Assembly (NCBI RefSeq): GCF_003334855.1
Contig: NZ_QOWE01000001.1
Span: 248,001-312,000 of the forward strand
DNA from: Larkinella punicea
GTDB lineage: Bacteria; Bacteroidota; Bacteroidia; Cytophagales; Spirosomataceae
Direction: 5' to 3'
Length of the DNA stretch: 64,000 nt
Part shown: one piece after another, positions 44,798 to 53,265 of the stretch
How positions within the stretch are numbered: the first letter of the stretch is position 1
Layout of the letters: each line of letters begins with the position of its first letter
The notes under the pieces: model-generated
The model's database searches: none
What the model was told of the DNA's origin: nothing
The model's input: the letters and a program-made list of their open reading frames with translations, nothing else
Made by a program: the position numbers and the translations under genes

Positions 44798-45808
44798 TTG
44801 ACCAGTACCGCATTGATTAACACCGCATCCCTGGAAGAAATTTTTGAAGCGTTCAATTCGCTCCGCGTCCTGATCGTCGGCGACGTGATGCTCGACTCCT
44901 ACGTCTGGGGTCGCGTGGATCGGATTTCGCCGGAAGCCCCCGTGCCGGTTGTAACCGTTCAACGGCGGGAACTGCGGCTGGGCGGTGCCGGTAATGTGAT
45001 TCTGAATGTCCAGGCGCTGGGTGCCGAACCCATCATTTGCTCCGTGATCGGAACCGACGAACCGGGCGACCGGCTGATCGGTCAACTCCGGGGAAACGGC
45101 TTAAACTGCGACGGACTGATTCGGAGCGACGCACGCATTACCACCATCAAGGAGCGGATCATGGCCGGTTCGCAGCAGGTGGTTCGGGTGGATACGGAAA
45201 CCGATCAATACATCTCCGAACCGGAACGGAATCTTCTGATTGCGAAAGCAAAAGAGCTAATCCCGACGTGTCAGGTAGTTATTTTTCAGGATTACGACAA
45301 GGGTGTTCTGAGCCAGGAAGCCATTGCCGAAATTACGAATTTTGCCAACGAACAGGGTGTTCCGACGGTGGTGGATCCCAAAAAGCGGAATTTTATGGCC
45401 TACCATCACACCACGCTTTTCAAGCCCAATCTGAAAGAGTTGAAGGAAGGATTGAAAATTGATTTCGATGTAACGAAAACCGGTGAATTTCAGGCTGCTA
45501 TCGACAAGTTGAAAGCCCGGATGAACCTGAAAGGTGCCTTGATTACCCTCTCGGAGCGGGGCGTTTTTATCGATTTTCAGGGCGAAATTCACCGGTTTCC
45601 GGCCCACATCCGCCAGATTTCGGATGTTTCGGGCGCGGGTGATACCGTCATCAGCGTAGCCGCCTGTTGCGTGGCCCTCGGATTGCCGCCCCGTTTCATC
45701 GCCGGTCTGTCGAACCTGGCCGGAGGGCTGGTCTGCGAATCGCTGGGCGTCGTACCCATCGACAAGCAACGGCTGAAAACGGAAGCCATCAAGGAAGCAC
45801 TATTGTAA
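44798..45808 (+). CDS. rfaE1: PfkB-family kinase, RfaE1-like (D-glycero-beta-D-manno-heptose-7-phosphate kinase)
   Basis: This 336-residue protein starts with TTG at 44798, since no in-frame ATG precedes the conserved LRVLIVGDVMLDSYVWGRVDRISPEAPVPV segment. RfaE1-specific features include LRLGGAGNVILNVQALGA, DYDKGVLS, VDPKKRNF and the catalytic GAGDT loop (SDVSGAGDTVIS). RfaE1 phosphorylates heptose-7-phosphate at C1 for ADP-heptose synthesis, a lipopolysaccharide precursor. The domain is single, without the C-terminal nucleotidyltransferase of HldE. Other heptose genes are not nearby. The next gene starts 4 bases later. Confidence 0.85.
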   Translation: MTSTALINTASLEEIFEAFNSLRVLIVGDVMLDSYVWGRVDRISPEAPVPVVTVQRRELRLGGAGNVILNVQALGAEPIICSVIGTDEPGDRLIGQLRGNGLNCDGLIRSDARITTIKERIMAGSQQVVRVDTETDQYISEPERNLLIAKAKELIPTCQVVIFQDYDKGVLSQEAIAEITNFANEQGVPTVVDPKKRNFMAYHHTTLFKPNLKELKEGLKIDFDVTKTGEFQAAIDKLKARMNLKGALITLSERGVFIDFQGEIHRFPAHIRQISDVSGAGDTVISVAACCVALGLPPRFIAGLSNLAGGLVCESLGVVPIDKQRLKTEAIKEALL

Positions 45809-45812
45809 ACCA

Positions 45813-46253
45813 ATGGAAGTTCAGAAAGAAAACTACACCATTTCGACCGATCCGGCGCGGCTCCAATTTGAAGTTATCTTCGATTTTCTGACCAACCGCT
45901 CCTATTGGGCCACCGGCATCAGCCGCGAAACGCTGCAAAAGCAACTGGAGCACACGACTTTGCATTTTGGCCTCTATGATGGCGAAAACCAGATTGGTTA
46001 TGCGCAGGTGCTGACTAATTTTACGTCCTTTGCCTACCTCGGCAACGTTTTCGTGCTGGAAGACTACCGTGGCCAAGGGCTGTCGAAGTGGCTCATGGCG
46101 ACCATTCTGGGCCATCCTGAGTTGCAAGTCATCCGGCGCTGGCTCCTGGCCACCCGCGACGCCCACGGTTTATACCGGCAATTCGGTTTCACGGAACTCA
46201 CCAAACCGGAAACCATGATGGAGAAATTCGACGATTCGGCCATTCGGCGCTGA
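45813..46253 (+). CDS. GNAT-family N-acetyltransferase
   Basis: This 146-residue protein has the acetyl-CoA-binding signature VLEDYRGQGLSKWLM (about residues 81-95), with strand-helix order typical of the fold, and the closing GLYRQFGFTEL. The acceptor is unknown. It starts 4 bases after the RfaE1-like kinase stop and is probably cotranscribed. It converges with the small gene at 46265-46498. Confidence 0.85.
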   Translation: MEVQKENYTISTDPARLQFEVIFDFLTNRSYWATGISRETLQKQLEHTTLHFGLYDGENQIGYAQVLTNFTSFAYLGNVFVLEDYRGQGLSKWLMATILGHPELQVIRRWLLATRDAHGLYRQFGFTELTKPETMMEKFDDSAIRR

Positions 46254-46264
46254 AACCGACTGAT

Positions 46265-46498
46265 TTACTCCGCCTGTCTTCTGATTTCGTTGATGTAATC
46301 GTCGGTGTAGTCTTTACCCCGGTTGTTGTGGTATCGCCACACCACCTTGTAATTAAAAATCACCGCGACTGGCTGAATCGTCTTCTCCCTGGCTCCTTGC
46401 TCCAGAAATTGAATCGCTTCTTCTGAGGTATCGAACGGTTGAATTTCCGCTTCGGAATGCCGGGTAAATACGGCGTCGGCTTTCTTCTTCTCGCTCAT
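46265..46498 (-). CDS. Small hypothetical protein coupled to hemE
   Basis: This 77-residue protein, [22 protein letters not shown]..., is charged, with the central [16 protein letters not shown] strand-rich stretch. Its ATG (46496-46498) overlaps the hemE stop (46495-46497), so it is translationally coupled downstream of hemE. No family is recognised and no cysteine or metal motif is visible. Position alone suggests a role near haem synthesis, but it could be unrelated. Confidence 0.6.
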   Translation of the reverse strand: MSEKKKADAVFTRHSEAEIQPFDTSEEAIQFLEQGAREKTIQPVAVIFNYKVVWRYHNNRGKDYTDDYINEIRRQAE

Positions 46499-47529
46499 GC
46501 GGTGAATTCTTTTACGGTTTCGATAAAATACTTAACCTTCTGCGGATCGGTATCGGGATAGACCCCGTGACCCAGATTGGCAATGTACCGCTGTGTTCCG
46601 AAAGTCTGCAGCATCTTCGTCACTTCCGTTTTGATCTGCCCATAATCGGCGTACAATACACAGGGATCGAGATTGCCTTGCAGGGTTTTGCCCGGAATCA
46701 ACTGCCGCGATTCGGCCGCGTCCATGTTCCAGTCCAGCCCCACCACCGAGCAGCTCAACTGCCCGATTTCCTGGCGGGCGAAAAACGCGCCTTTCGCAAA
46801 AACCGTCACCGGAACGCTGGTGGTTTCGGCCAAGGCGTCGCAAATCTGTTTGATGTAAGGCAGTGAAAACGTTCGGTATTGATCGGGCGACAAAATGCCG
46901 GCCCAGGAATCGAAGATTTGCACCAGATCGGCACCCGCCCGGATTTGGGCTTTCAGATAGTCAATGGTGCTATCGGTAATTTTTTGCAGCAAGGCATGCG
47001 AAAAGGCCGGATCGGCATACAGCAATTTCTTCGCCACCGAGAAGGTCTTGGAGCCTTTGCCTTCGGTCATGTAGCAAAAAATCGTGAACGGCGCACCGGC
47101 AAAACCGATCAGCGGAACCCGGCCATTCAGCTCTTTTTTAACGATTTTGATGGCATCCAGCACATAGGCCAGATCGCTTTCGGCATCGGCAATTTTGATT
47201 CGATCCAGTTCCGTCTGGTTGCGTACGATTTGCGGAAAAACCGGCCCCCGTTGCTCGGCCATTTCGTATGGCAGCCCCATCGCTTCCGGGACTACGAGAA
47301 TATCCGAAAAGATAATAGCAGCATCAACACCCAGAATATCAACGGGTTGAATAGTAACTTCGGCGGCTAACTCCGGCGTTGTCGCCAGTTTGATGAAGCT
47401 CCCGGCTTTCTCCCGAACGGCGCGGTATTCGGGCAGAATCCGGCCCGCTTGCCGCATCAGCCAGATGGGAACACGTTCTACGTTTTCGCCACGGGCAGCC
47501 CGTAGGAACAGGTCATTTTGTAAAATCAT
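46495..47529 (-). CDS. hemE: Uroporphyrinogen decarboxylase
   Basis: This 344-residue protein has the signature [18 protein letters not shown] near the N-terminus. The second UroD signature region around [24 protein letters not shown], and [14 protein letters not shown] and [11 protein letters not shown], are also present. It decarboxylates uroporphyrinogen III to coproporphyrinogen III in haem synthesis. Length and motifs are normal. The promoter box at 47534-47541 lies five bases from the ATG, implying a leaderless or near-leaderless transcript. Confidence 0.95.
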   Translation of the reverse strand: MILQNDLFLRAARGENVERVPIWLMRQAGRILPEYRAVREKAGSFIKLATTPELAAEVTIQPVDILGVDAAIIFSDILVVPEAMGLPYEMAEQRGPVFPQIVRNQTELDRIKIADAESDLAYVLDAIKIVKKELNGRVPLIGFAGAPFTIFCYMTEGKGSKTFSVAKKLLYADPAFSHALLQKITDSTIDYLKAQIRAGADLVQIFDSWAGILSPDQYRTFSLPYIKQICDALAETTSVPVTVFAKGAFFARQEIGQLSCSVVGLDWNMDAAESRQLIPGKTLQGNLDPCVLYADYGQIKTEVTKMLQTFGTQRYIANLGHGVYPDTDPQKVKYFIETVKEFTA

Positions 47530-47533
47530 GGTG

Positions 47534-47541
47534 CAAAGATA
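47534..47541 (-). promoter_or_regulatory. Bacteroidota -7 box (TATCTTTG) for hemE
   Basis: The minus-strand TATCTTTG is an exact TAnnTTTG, only five bases upstream of the ATG at 47529. No -33 TTTG is present at the expected spacing, because the adjacent hairpin occupies that position. Confidence 0.6.
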
Positions 47542-47553
47542 GTCTGGTTAACA

Positions 47554-47648
47554 GGTTATTTCGCAGAGTTTAGCGGAGTACAAAAGAGTTTAGCGAAGTT
47601 TTTTCTCTGCTAAACTCCCTTAACTCCGCTAAACTCTGCGAAACAACC
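47554..47648. repeat. Long hairpin between hemE and the TetR gene
   Basis: GGTTATTTCGCAGAGTTTAG...GCGAAG pairs with CTCTGCTAAACTCC...CTGCGAAACAACC. The outer 25 bases of each arm match almost perfectly, and inside are shorter repeats of the same GAGTTTAGCG unit. It separates the two divergent promoters. Confidence 0.7.
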
Positions 47649-47673
47649 CCAAAACTGGTATCGTTTTATCAAA

Positions 47674-47683
47674 CAAACGTTTG
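47674..47683. promoter_or_regulatory. Probable TetR operator and -33 element
   Basis: CAAACGTTTG is a perfect 10-base palindrome, a typical TetR-type half-site arrangement. Its last four bases, TTTG (47680-47683), sit 20 bases before the -7 box and fit the Bacteroidota -33 element. A repressor bound here would block this promoter, consistent with self-repression. Confidence 0.6.
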
Positions 47684-47703
47684 GTAAAAACAAATCAACC
47701 TTT

Positions 47704-47711
47704 TACCTTTG
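47704..47711 (+). promoter_or_regulatory. Bacteroidota -7 box (TACCTTTG) for the TetR gene
   Basis: TACCTTTG matches TAnnTTTG, with a 20-base gap to the upstream TTTG. The ATG at 47716 is so close that the transcript should be leaderless or nearly so. Confidence 0.7.
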
Positions 47712-47715
47712 CACC

Positions 47716-48270
47716 ATGCCAGTTCAGAAAGTCACGCGGGAGGAGATTTTGCAGAAAGCCATGCTGGTTTTCAAACGGCAAGGCTACCACCGAACCACGA
47801 TGGAGGATCTGGCGCAAGCCTGCGGTTTGTTAAAAGGCAGTTTTTACCACTACTTTCGCAGCAAGGAAGTCCTGATGAACGAGGTGCTGCTGTATTTCAA
47901 TGCGGTTAACGAAAAGCAGCTTTTTTCGATTGCTTATGATGAAGATAAGCCTCCGAAAAAGCGGCTGGAACACCTGATCGATGCCTTGTTCAACGGCATT
48001 GTGCGGTCGGAAGGCGGTTGTCTGATTGGTAATACGGCGCTGGAAACGACTTTAGTAACTGAAGCGTTTACCGAACCGTTGCGCGTTCATTTTAACAACG
48101 CCCTGGCGGCTCTCGCACACCTTTACCGGACGAACCATCCGCCGGAAAAAGCGCGTGAACTGGCCGAACAGGCTACTGCCGAAATCCAGGGCTCTCTGGT
48201 CTTGGTAAAAGTGTTTGGGAATGAACAATTGCTGACCGACTGCCGCAATCGCGCCGTCGAACGTCTGTAA
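47716..48270 (+). CDS. TetR/AcrR-family transcriptional regulator
   Basis: This 184-residue protein has an N-terminal TetR helix-turn-helix (residues 8-50, EEILQKAMLVFKRQGYHRTTMEDLAQACGLLKGSFYHYFRSKE). A helical ligand-binding domain of the TetR C-terminal type follows, with GGCLIGNTALET. The ligand is unknown. A palindromic site overlapping its own promoter suggests autoregulation. fabF starts 82 bases downstream in the same direction and could be in the same transcript or regulon. Confidence 0.88.
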   Translation: MPVQKVTREEILQKAMLVFKRQGYHRTTMEDLAQACGLLKGSFYHYFRSKEVLMNEVLLYFNAVNEKQLFSIAYDEDKPPKKRLEHLIDALFNGIVRSEGGCLIGNTALETTLVTEAFTEPLRVHFNNALAALAHLYRTNHPPEKARELAEQATAEIQGSLVLVKVFGNEQLLTDCRNRAVERL

Positions 48271-48352
48271 AATCACCTCAGGTAGTTGACTATCAGACGG
48301 TTAAAAAACTATTATCTATTAAAAGACCGGATGAATAAATCCGGATGATCAA

Positions 48353-49594
48353 ATGAAAAGAGTCGTCGTAACGGGATTAGGGGCTTTGACGCCCATTGGA
48401 AATACCGTAGAAGAATATTGGAACGGACTGGTTCAGGGGCGTAGTGGGGCGGCTTTGATCACCAAATTCGATGCCACGCTGTTTAAAACCAAGTTTGCCT
48501 GCGAGGTAAAAGGCTTCGATCCACTCCAGTTTCTGGATAAAAAAGAAGCCCGCAAAATGGACGAATACAGCCAGTATGCGCTGGTGGTGGCCGACGAAGC
48601 CGTCCGGGATGCGCATCTGATTGAGGATAAAGTCGACCAGAACCGCGTGGGCGTTATCTGGGCGTCGGGCATTGGCGGGATGTACAGCTTTCAGGAGGAG
48701 GTCATTGCCTACGGCGCCAGTGGCCGGAATCCGCGCTTTAATCCGTTTTTTATTACCAAAATGATCGCCAACATGGCGTCGGGCCTCATTTCGATCCGGT
48801 ACGGTTTTCGGGGCGTCAACTTTGCGCCGGTTTCGGCTTGTGCCTCTGCGACGCACGCCCTGATTGATGCCTTCAACTACATCCGGTTGGGCAAGGCCGA
48901 GGTCATCATCGCCGGGGGTTCGGAAGCGGTCGTCACGGAAGTCGCCGTCGGTGGGTTCAATGCCATGAAAGCCCTGTCGGAACGCAACGATGACCCGGCT
49001 ACGGCATCGCGCCCGTTCGATGCCAACCGCGACGGTTTTGTACTGGGCGAAGGGGCAGCCGCGATTGTTTTGGAAGAATATGAACACGCCAAAGCACGGG
49101 GTGCCAAAATCTACGCCGAACTGGTGGGCACCGGTGCCACCGCCGACGCCTATCACATGACGGCCACCCACCCCGAAGGTCTGGGGGCCACACTGGCGAT
49201 GAATGAAGCCCTGCGGGAAGCCAACCTAAAACCGGAAGACGTTGACTATCTGAACGTTCACGCCACCTCAACGCCGGTTGGTGACCTCAGCGAAGCCCAG
49301 GCCATTCAGAAGGTATTTGGGCAGAATCCTGCACGACTGCACCTCAGCGCCACCAAATCGATGACGGGCCACCTGCTCGGAGCCGCCGGTGCCATCGAAG
49401 CCGTTGCCGGAATTCTGGCGATTCAGCACAACACGATTCCCCCCACGATCAACTTGCAGGAGCGCGACGAACGCATCAGTCCGGACCTGAATCTGACGCC
49501 CAACGTCGCGGTTCAAACGCCGGTGAATGTGGTCATGAGTAACACCTTCGGCTTTGGCGGACACAACGCGATTGTGGCCTTTCAGAGGGTGTAA
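48353..49594 (+). CDS. fabF: 3-oxoacyl-[acyl-carrier-protein] synthase II (FabF)
   Basis: This 413-residue protein has the ketosynthase catalytic triad: Cys163 in SACASATHA, His303 in NVHATSTPVGD and His340 in MTGHLLGAAGA. The start MKRVVVTGLGALTPIG is typical. It elongates acyl-ACP chains in fatty acid synthesis. No acyl carrier protein gene is beside it, so this is a stand-alone or second copy rather than part of a fab cluster; a specialised lipid role is possible. A strong intrinsic terminator follows at 49611. Confidence 0.93.
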   Translation: MKRVVVTGLGALTPIGNTVEEYWNGLVQGRSGAALITKFDATLFKTKFACEVKGFDPLQFLDKKEARKMDEYSQYALVVADEAVRDAHLIEDKVDQNRVGVIWASGIGGMYSFQEEVIAYGASGRNPRFNPFFITKMIANMASGLISIRYGFRGVNFAPVSACASATHALIDAFNYIRLGKAEVIIAGGSEAVVTEVAVGGFNAMKALSERNDDPATASRPFDANRDGFVLGEGAAAIVLEEYEHAKARGAKIYAELVGTGATADAYHMTATHPEGLGATLAMNEALREANLKPEDVDYLNVHATSTPVGDLSEAQAIQKVFGQNPARLHLSATKSMTGHLLGAAGAIEAVAGILAIQHNTIPPTINLQERDERISPDLNLTPNVAVQTPVNVVMSNTFGFGGHNAIVAFQRV

Positions 49595-49610
49595 GGTCCC
49601 CGAACACCAT

Positions 49611-49646
49611 AAAACCTGTAAGGTATTTGAGACCTTACAGGTTTTT
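49611..49646 (+). terminator. Intrinsic terminator downstream of fabF
   Basis: Perfect 14-base arms AAAACCTGTAAGGT (49611-49624) and ACCTTACAGGTTTT (49632-49645) enclose a seven-base loop and are followed by T and TATA. The left arm also provides A residues for termination in the opposite direction. Confidence 0.85.
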
Positions 49647-49664
49647 ATATTTCCTAGTATTTCC

Positions 49665-49672
49665 TAATTTTG
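49665..49672 (+). promoter_or_regulatory. Bacteroidota -7 box (TAATTTTG) for the Fic gene
   Basis: TAATTTTG matches TAnnTTTG. Because transcription would begin near 49679, the GTG at 49691 is preferred over the TTG at 49670, which lies inside the box. Confidence 0.55.
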
Positions 49673-49690
49673 GTAAAATTTGGAAATACT

Positions 49691-51043
49691 GTGAAAAGAC
49701 TTGAAAAACCTCCAAAGACAAAAAAGTTGGTGGAGTTTCTCATCGACCCCGTTAGTACAATAATCATAGAGCAATTCAGCGAATACAATCAGCTAGTTAA
49801 ACAAATCAACGATGAATATCTTTATTGGGATAAAGCAAAATATAAGCTCCCAAATTCATTAAAAAATGCTGATATAAATTATGCGGAAGGATTGTGGCAG
49901 TTAGCCAAAGTCAGGCGTGAAATTGGACAGAAATCACTAAAATTCGCAAAACATCCATTTATTCTGTCTTTACCTGATCTTCTTTATAGCCAACTTCATC
50001 ATTTCGATTTACATCTAGGCGGTTCGCTGGGTGGCCAATCTGAACTTTCTGAATCCGATAAACACCAATACCTGATTGGCTCGATCATGGAAGAATCCAT
50101 TGCTTCCAGCCAGATTGAGGGAGCGATAACTTCGCGGATTGTGGCAAAAGATATGCTGCGAAAAAACCGTCCTCCTCGCAACAAGTCGGAGCAAATGATT
50201 TTAAATAATTACCAAACTATTCAGCATATTCTTCAGATTAAAAGCCAACCGCTTACTTCGGAGTCATTGTTGGAAATTCATCGGTTAATAACTGCCGACA
50301 CAATGGAGAAGCCGGAAGAAACGGGGCAGTTTCGCCAACATGATGATATTCACGTAGTTGATGCGATTGAGGGTGAGGTAATTCACACTCCACCCAGCCA
50401 CACAACGCTACCCGCTTTTATCGAAGATTTATGCGGCTTTTTCAATGATGAAACACCGAAATTCTTCATCCACCCCGTTGTTAAAGCCAGCATTATCCAT
50501 TTTTTAATCGGTTATTTTCACCCCTTTACCGACGGAAATGGTCGAACGGCAAGAGCGTTATTTTACTGGTATTTGTTAAAAAAAGGCTATTGGCTGACCG
50601 AATACCTGTCTATTTCGAGAGTCATTTTACAATCCAGAATGCAATATTACCGGGCTTTTCAGTATACGGAAGCTGACGAAAATGACTTGACTTATTTTGT
50701 CATTTATCAGGTCAAAACATTACGGAAAGCCTACGAAGAGTTGAAGAAATATATTGATCGGAAGAATACCGAAAAGAAACAATTGGTTTCCTTTCAACGG
50801 ATCGAAGGGATTTCACTACGGCAAGCCCAAATTATCAAGCTGATTCAGGAAGATGCGGATCGCATTCTAAATGTGAAAGAAATTGAGAACCGGTTTGGAG
50901 TCTCGAACCAAACCGCACGAAACGATTTGCAACAATTAGTCGATATGGCGTTTCTGGAAAAGGTATCGGTGAACCGGAAAGAACAGCGATTCGTGAAAAG
51001 TCGGCAATTTGATCAGGTATTGAAAAAACACCTTTCCCGTTAA
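49691..51043 (+). CDS. Fic-family protein with inhibitory helix and C-terminal winged helix
   Basis: This 450-residue protein is counted from the GTG at 49691. An N-terminal SSQIEG (about 139-144) matches the autoinhibitory (S/T)xxxE(G/N) helix that blocks ATP binding. The catalytic HPFTDGNGR loop (277-285) is intact, so AMP transfer to a hydroxyl group of a target protein is expected. The C-terminal part carries a winged helix-turn-helix (EIENRFGVSNQTARNDLQQL). The coding sequence is noticeably A+T-richer than the flanking genes, suggesting horizontal acquisition. It starts after the fabF terminator and stands alone. The target is unknown; self-regulation of expression by the helix-turn-helix is possible. 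Confidence 0.85.
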   Translation: MKRLEKPPKTKKLVEFLIDPVSTIIIEQFSEYNQLVKQINDEYLYWDKAKYKLPNSLKNADINYAEGLWQLAKVRREIGQKSLKFAKHPFILSLPDLLYSQLHHFDLHLGGSLGGQSELSESDKHQYLIGSIMEESIASSQIEGAITSRIVAKDMLRKNRPPRNKSEQMILNNYQTIQHILQIKSQPLTSESLLEIHRLITADTMEKPEETGQFRQHDDIHVVDAIEGEVIHTPPSHTTLPAFIEDLCGFFNDETPKFFIHPVVKASIIHFLIGYFHPFTDGNGRTARALFYWYLLKKGYWLTEYLSISRVILQSRMQYYRAFQYTEADENDLTYFVIYQVKTLRKAYEELKKYIDRKNTEKKQLVSFQRIEGISLRQAQIIKLIQEDADRILNVKEIENRFGVSNQTARNDLQQLVDMAFLEKVSVNRKEQRFVKSRQFDQVLKKHLSR

Positions 51044-51058
51044 GCCGTTAATGCCAGT

Positions 51059-51616
51059 ATGCCAGCCATCGAAAAAGACCTCAAAAAAGAAATTCTGAAA
51101 CTGCCGCCGGGCGAGAAAGACAAGTTGTTGCTGCGGCTGATTGCCAAAGACAAGGACCTGGTCGAACGGCTGAATTTTGTGCTGATCGAGGGCGAAACCA
51201 CAACCGAGGAACGACGGCACAACCTGAAAGAGAAAATTGCCGAAACCGCCCACGGCCACTACACCCACCCCGACGGCTGGATGCTGAAAGCCCTGCGTTC
51301 GCTCACGTCGGCGATTGCCCACCACGTCAAAATCACGAAGGACAAGTACGGCGAAGTTGAACTAAACATCTACATCCTGACGGCTTTCTTCAACGTTCAG
51401 CCGAGTCTTTTTGCTCACCTGAACCACCACAACCAAAATTCGTGCGCCTTTGTGGCCAAAAAAGCGGAGACGATTTTGAAAAAACTCCAGAAAATCGATC
51501 CCGATTATTACATCGAATTCGAAACCGATGTTAACCAGGCCCTCGATTTCATTTATACCCACGGGCCGGGGCTGTATGCCCGACAGCTTGGCCTGCCGAA
51601 ACAGTGGAAACCCTAG
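51059..51616 (+). CDS. Conserved-looking hypothetical protein
   Basis: This 185-residue protein has an N-terminal helical, charged segment (MPAIEKDLKKEILKLPPGEKDKLLLRLIAKDKDLVERL). The central part is richer in histidine and aromatics (ETAHGHYTHPDGWMLKALRSL), and the C-terminus contains a helix and ARQLGLPKQWKP. No family was recognised. It begins 15 bases after the Fic gene but has the GC-rich composition of the core genome, so it is probably not part of a Fic module. It converges with lgt. Confidence 0.6.
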   Translation: MPAIEKDLKKEILKLPPGEKDKLLLRLIAKDKDLVERLNFVLIEGETTTEERRHNLKEKIAETAHGHYTHPDGWMLKALRSLTSAIAHHVKITKDKYGEVELNIYILTAFFNVQPSLFAHLNHHNQNSCAFVAKKAETILKKLQKIDPDYYIEFETDVNQALDFIYTHGPGLYARQLGLPKQWKP

Positions 51617-51625
51617 TACCGAATA

Positions 51626-52486
51626 CTAGCCGTTTACAGTCAAAACCGGTCGATTTTTACGTCTGATAACCAACAAAAGGATAACACCAGCCAGAATAGC
51701 CGGAATGCTTAGAATCTGACCCATGTTAAGCACCATAGAATTCTCAAAATCTTCCTGACTGGTTTTTAAAAATTCGACCAGAAACCGGAAGCTAAACAGT
51801 AGGATCAGAAAGATGCCGGTTATAAAACCGTTGGGAAGTCGATAGCGTTTCTGCTTCCACAAGGCGAAGGTCAACGCGAGCAAAAACAGGCAAAAAAGCG
51901 ACTCGTAGAGTTGCGTCGGATGACGGGGCACCAGGGGCAGTAAGGCCGGGTCGGTTTCCCGAACAAAGACAAAACCCCAGGGCAGCGTGGTCGGTTTTCC
52001 ATAAATCTCGGAGTTCAATAAATTCCCCAGCCGAATCAGCGCTCCACCCAGGCTGACGGCAATCACCAACCGATCGACGACCCAAAGGTAAGGCTGATCA
52101 CTCCGCTTTCGACTATACAGATACAATGCCACAGGAATAACGATTGTCGCTCCGTGGCTCGCCAGTCCTTCAAACGGTAAGCTCAGCATGGATTTTAGCC
52201 ATCGACCGGGCTGCGAAATCAATAACTCCCACTCATAGAACAGGTAATGACCCAGTCGTGCGCCAATCACCGTAGCCAGCACGACATACAGAATCAGGAT
52301 TTCCAGGTCTTCAACCGGTTTCTGGTCGCGTTTATAGAGGTATCGCATCACCATTTGGCCACCCAAAAAACTGGCGGCAAACAACAAACCGTACCAGGCA
52401 ATCGGCCATTCAAGCCCGAAAATGTCCAGGGTGTAAATTCGGGAATCAAAGTCCCAAACGATAAATCCCAATGCGTGAGAAACCAT
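51626..52486 (-). CDS. lgt: Prolipoprotein diacylglyceryl transferase
   Basis: This 286-residue protein has about seven membrane helices. The Lgt signature is present in GALIRLGNLLNSEIYGKPT (the conserved arginine and asparagines), along with GARLGHYLFYEW and HPTQLYESLFCL. It transfers a diacylglyceryl group to the lipobox cysteine, the first step of lipoprotein maturation, and serves the SusD-type lipoproteins elsewhere in the window. The ECF sigma pair lies just upstream on the same strand. Confidence 0.93.
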   Translation of the reverse strand: MVSHALGFIVWDFDSRIYTLDIFGLEWPIAWYGLLFAASFLGGQMVMRYLYKRDQKPVEDLEILILYVVLATVIGARLGHYLFYEWELLISQPGRWLKSMLSLPFEGLASHGATIVIPVALYLYSRKRSDQPYLWVVDRLVIAVSLGGALIRLGNLLNSEIYGKPTTLPWGFVFVRETDPALLPLVPRHPTQLYESLFCLFLLALTFALWKQKRYRLPNGFITGIFLILLFSFRFLVEFLKTSQEDFENSMVLNMGQILSIPAILAGVILLLVIRRKNRPVLTVNG

Positions 52487-52499
52487 AGAAATCCGGAGG

Positions 52500-52697
52500 T
52501 TAACAGCCCGTGGTGATACCCAATAAAAAAAGACTGACGCAAAAATTTAGGGCCGCGTGTCGATACGGTTTATACCACGGATAGACGACGGTTTTCGATT
52601 GAATCAGGCGCAAAAGATCATCCTCGCTCCACCGGGATTGTTTGCCCACCTGATCTTTATAGGCATTCCAGATCGGTTTCAAATCGTCGGTATTCAT
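52500..52697 (-). CDS. Very small putative anti-sigma-like membrane protein
   Basis: This 65-residue protein has a soluble helical start (MNTDDLKPIWNAYKDQVGKQSRWSEDDLLRLIQ) and one hydrophobic C-terminal helix (AALNFCVSLFLLGITTGC). Its ATG (52695-52697) overlaps the stop of the ECF sigma gene in ATGA style, so the two are coupled, as for sigma/anti-sigma pairs. At 65 residues it is shorter than usual. It could be a minimal anti-sigma factor or one truncated by a stop. lgt follows 14 bases later. Confidence 0.6.
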   Translation of the reverse strand: MNTDDLKPIWNAYKDQVGKQSRWSEDDLLRLIQSKTVVYPWYKPYRHAALNFCVSLFLLGITTGC

Positions 52698-53206
52698 AGC
52701 GGTTCTTTTTTTAATAGTTTACCCAATCTGGCTTTAATTCGATTAATTTTCGTACTGACATTCGTTCGACTCATTGCCAAAATCGTCGCCATTTCCTCGT
52801 AACTGTGTTCGTCCAGGTAGAGCATAATGATGGCTTTATCGACGTCTGACAATTGACTAATGGCCCGATACAACCCCTGCGTTTCGTCATCGTCTGTTTC
52901 CGACGACGGAAGAAGAAACTCCTGCTCCGAAAAGGGCACACGCTCGGGTTGCGCTTTATCCTTCCGGATGCGGGCAAAAACCGTGTTAAGTGCTACGCGG
53001 TAAATCCAGGTGGAGACTTTAGACTGGTGATTAAATGAAGGATAGGACTTCCAGAGTTGCAGTACGATTTCCTGAAAAAGATCCTTTCGGTCTTCCGGCA
53101 ACTGATAATACAGGCTGCAAAGGCTGTGGATCAGCTTCTGGTGCTGCGCAATGAGCTGTACAAATTCCTGTTGTATGGATGCTTTGGCCACAGACGGAGT
53201 CAACAA
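52694..53206 (-). CDS. ECF RNA polymerase sigma factor
   Basis: This 170-residue protein starts with a TTG (53204-53206), because no ATG is in frame near the conserved start. Region 2 shows LPEDRKDLFQEIVLQLWKSYPSF, and region 4 shows SDVDKAIIMLYLDEHSYEEMATILAMSRTNVSTKINRIKARLGKLL. The coupled small membrane protein downstream is the likely regulator. It is not associated with a FecR or SusC gene, so it belongs to a different ECF group from the one at 16978. The signal it responds to is unknown. Confidence 0.85.
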   Translation of the reverse strand: MLTPSVAKASIQQEFVQLIAQHQKLIHSLCSLYYQLPEDRKDLFQEIVLQLWKSYPSFNHQSKVSTWIYRVALNTVFARIRKDKAQPERVPFSEQEFLLPSSETDDDETQGLYRAISQLSDVDKAIIMLYLDEHSYEEMATILAMSRTNVSTKINRIKARLGKLLKKEPL

Positions 53207-53265
53207 ATGGATTCAGGGGTATTAGTTGTCCAAAGTCGGAAAAAGTCACACGCAGCCTTACTTTT

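Noticed and set aside
45813-46253. GNAT gene as an antitoxin-linked (TacT-like) toxin
   Set aside because: There is no upstream ribbon-helix-helix antitoxin gene; it follows a heptose-kinase-like gene in an apparent operon.
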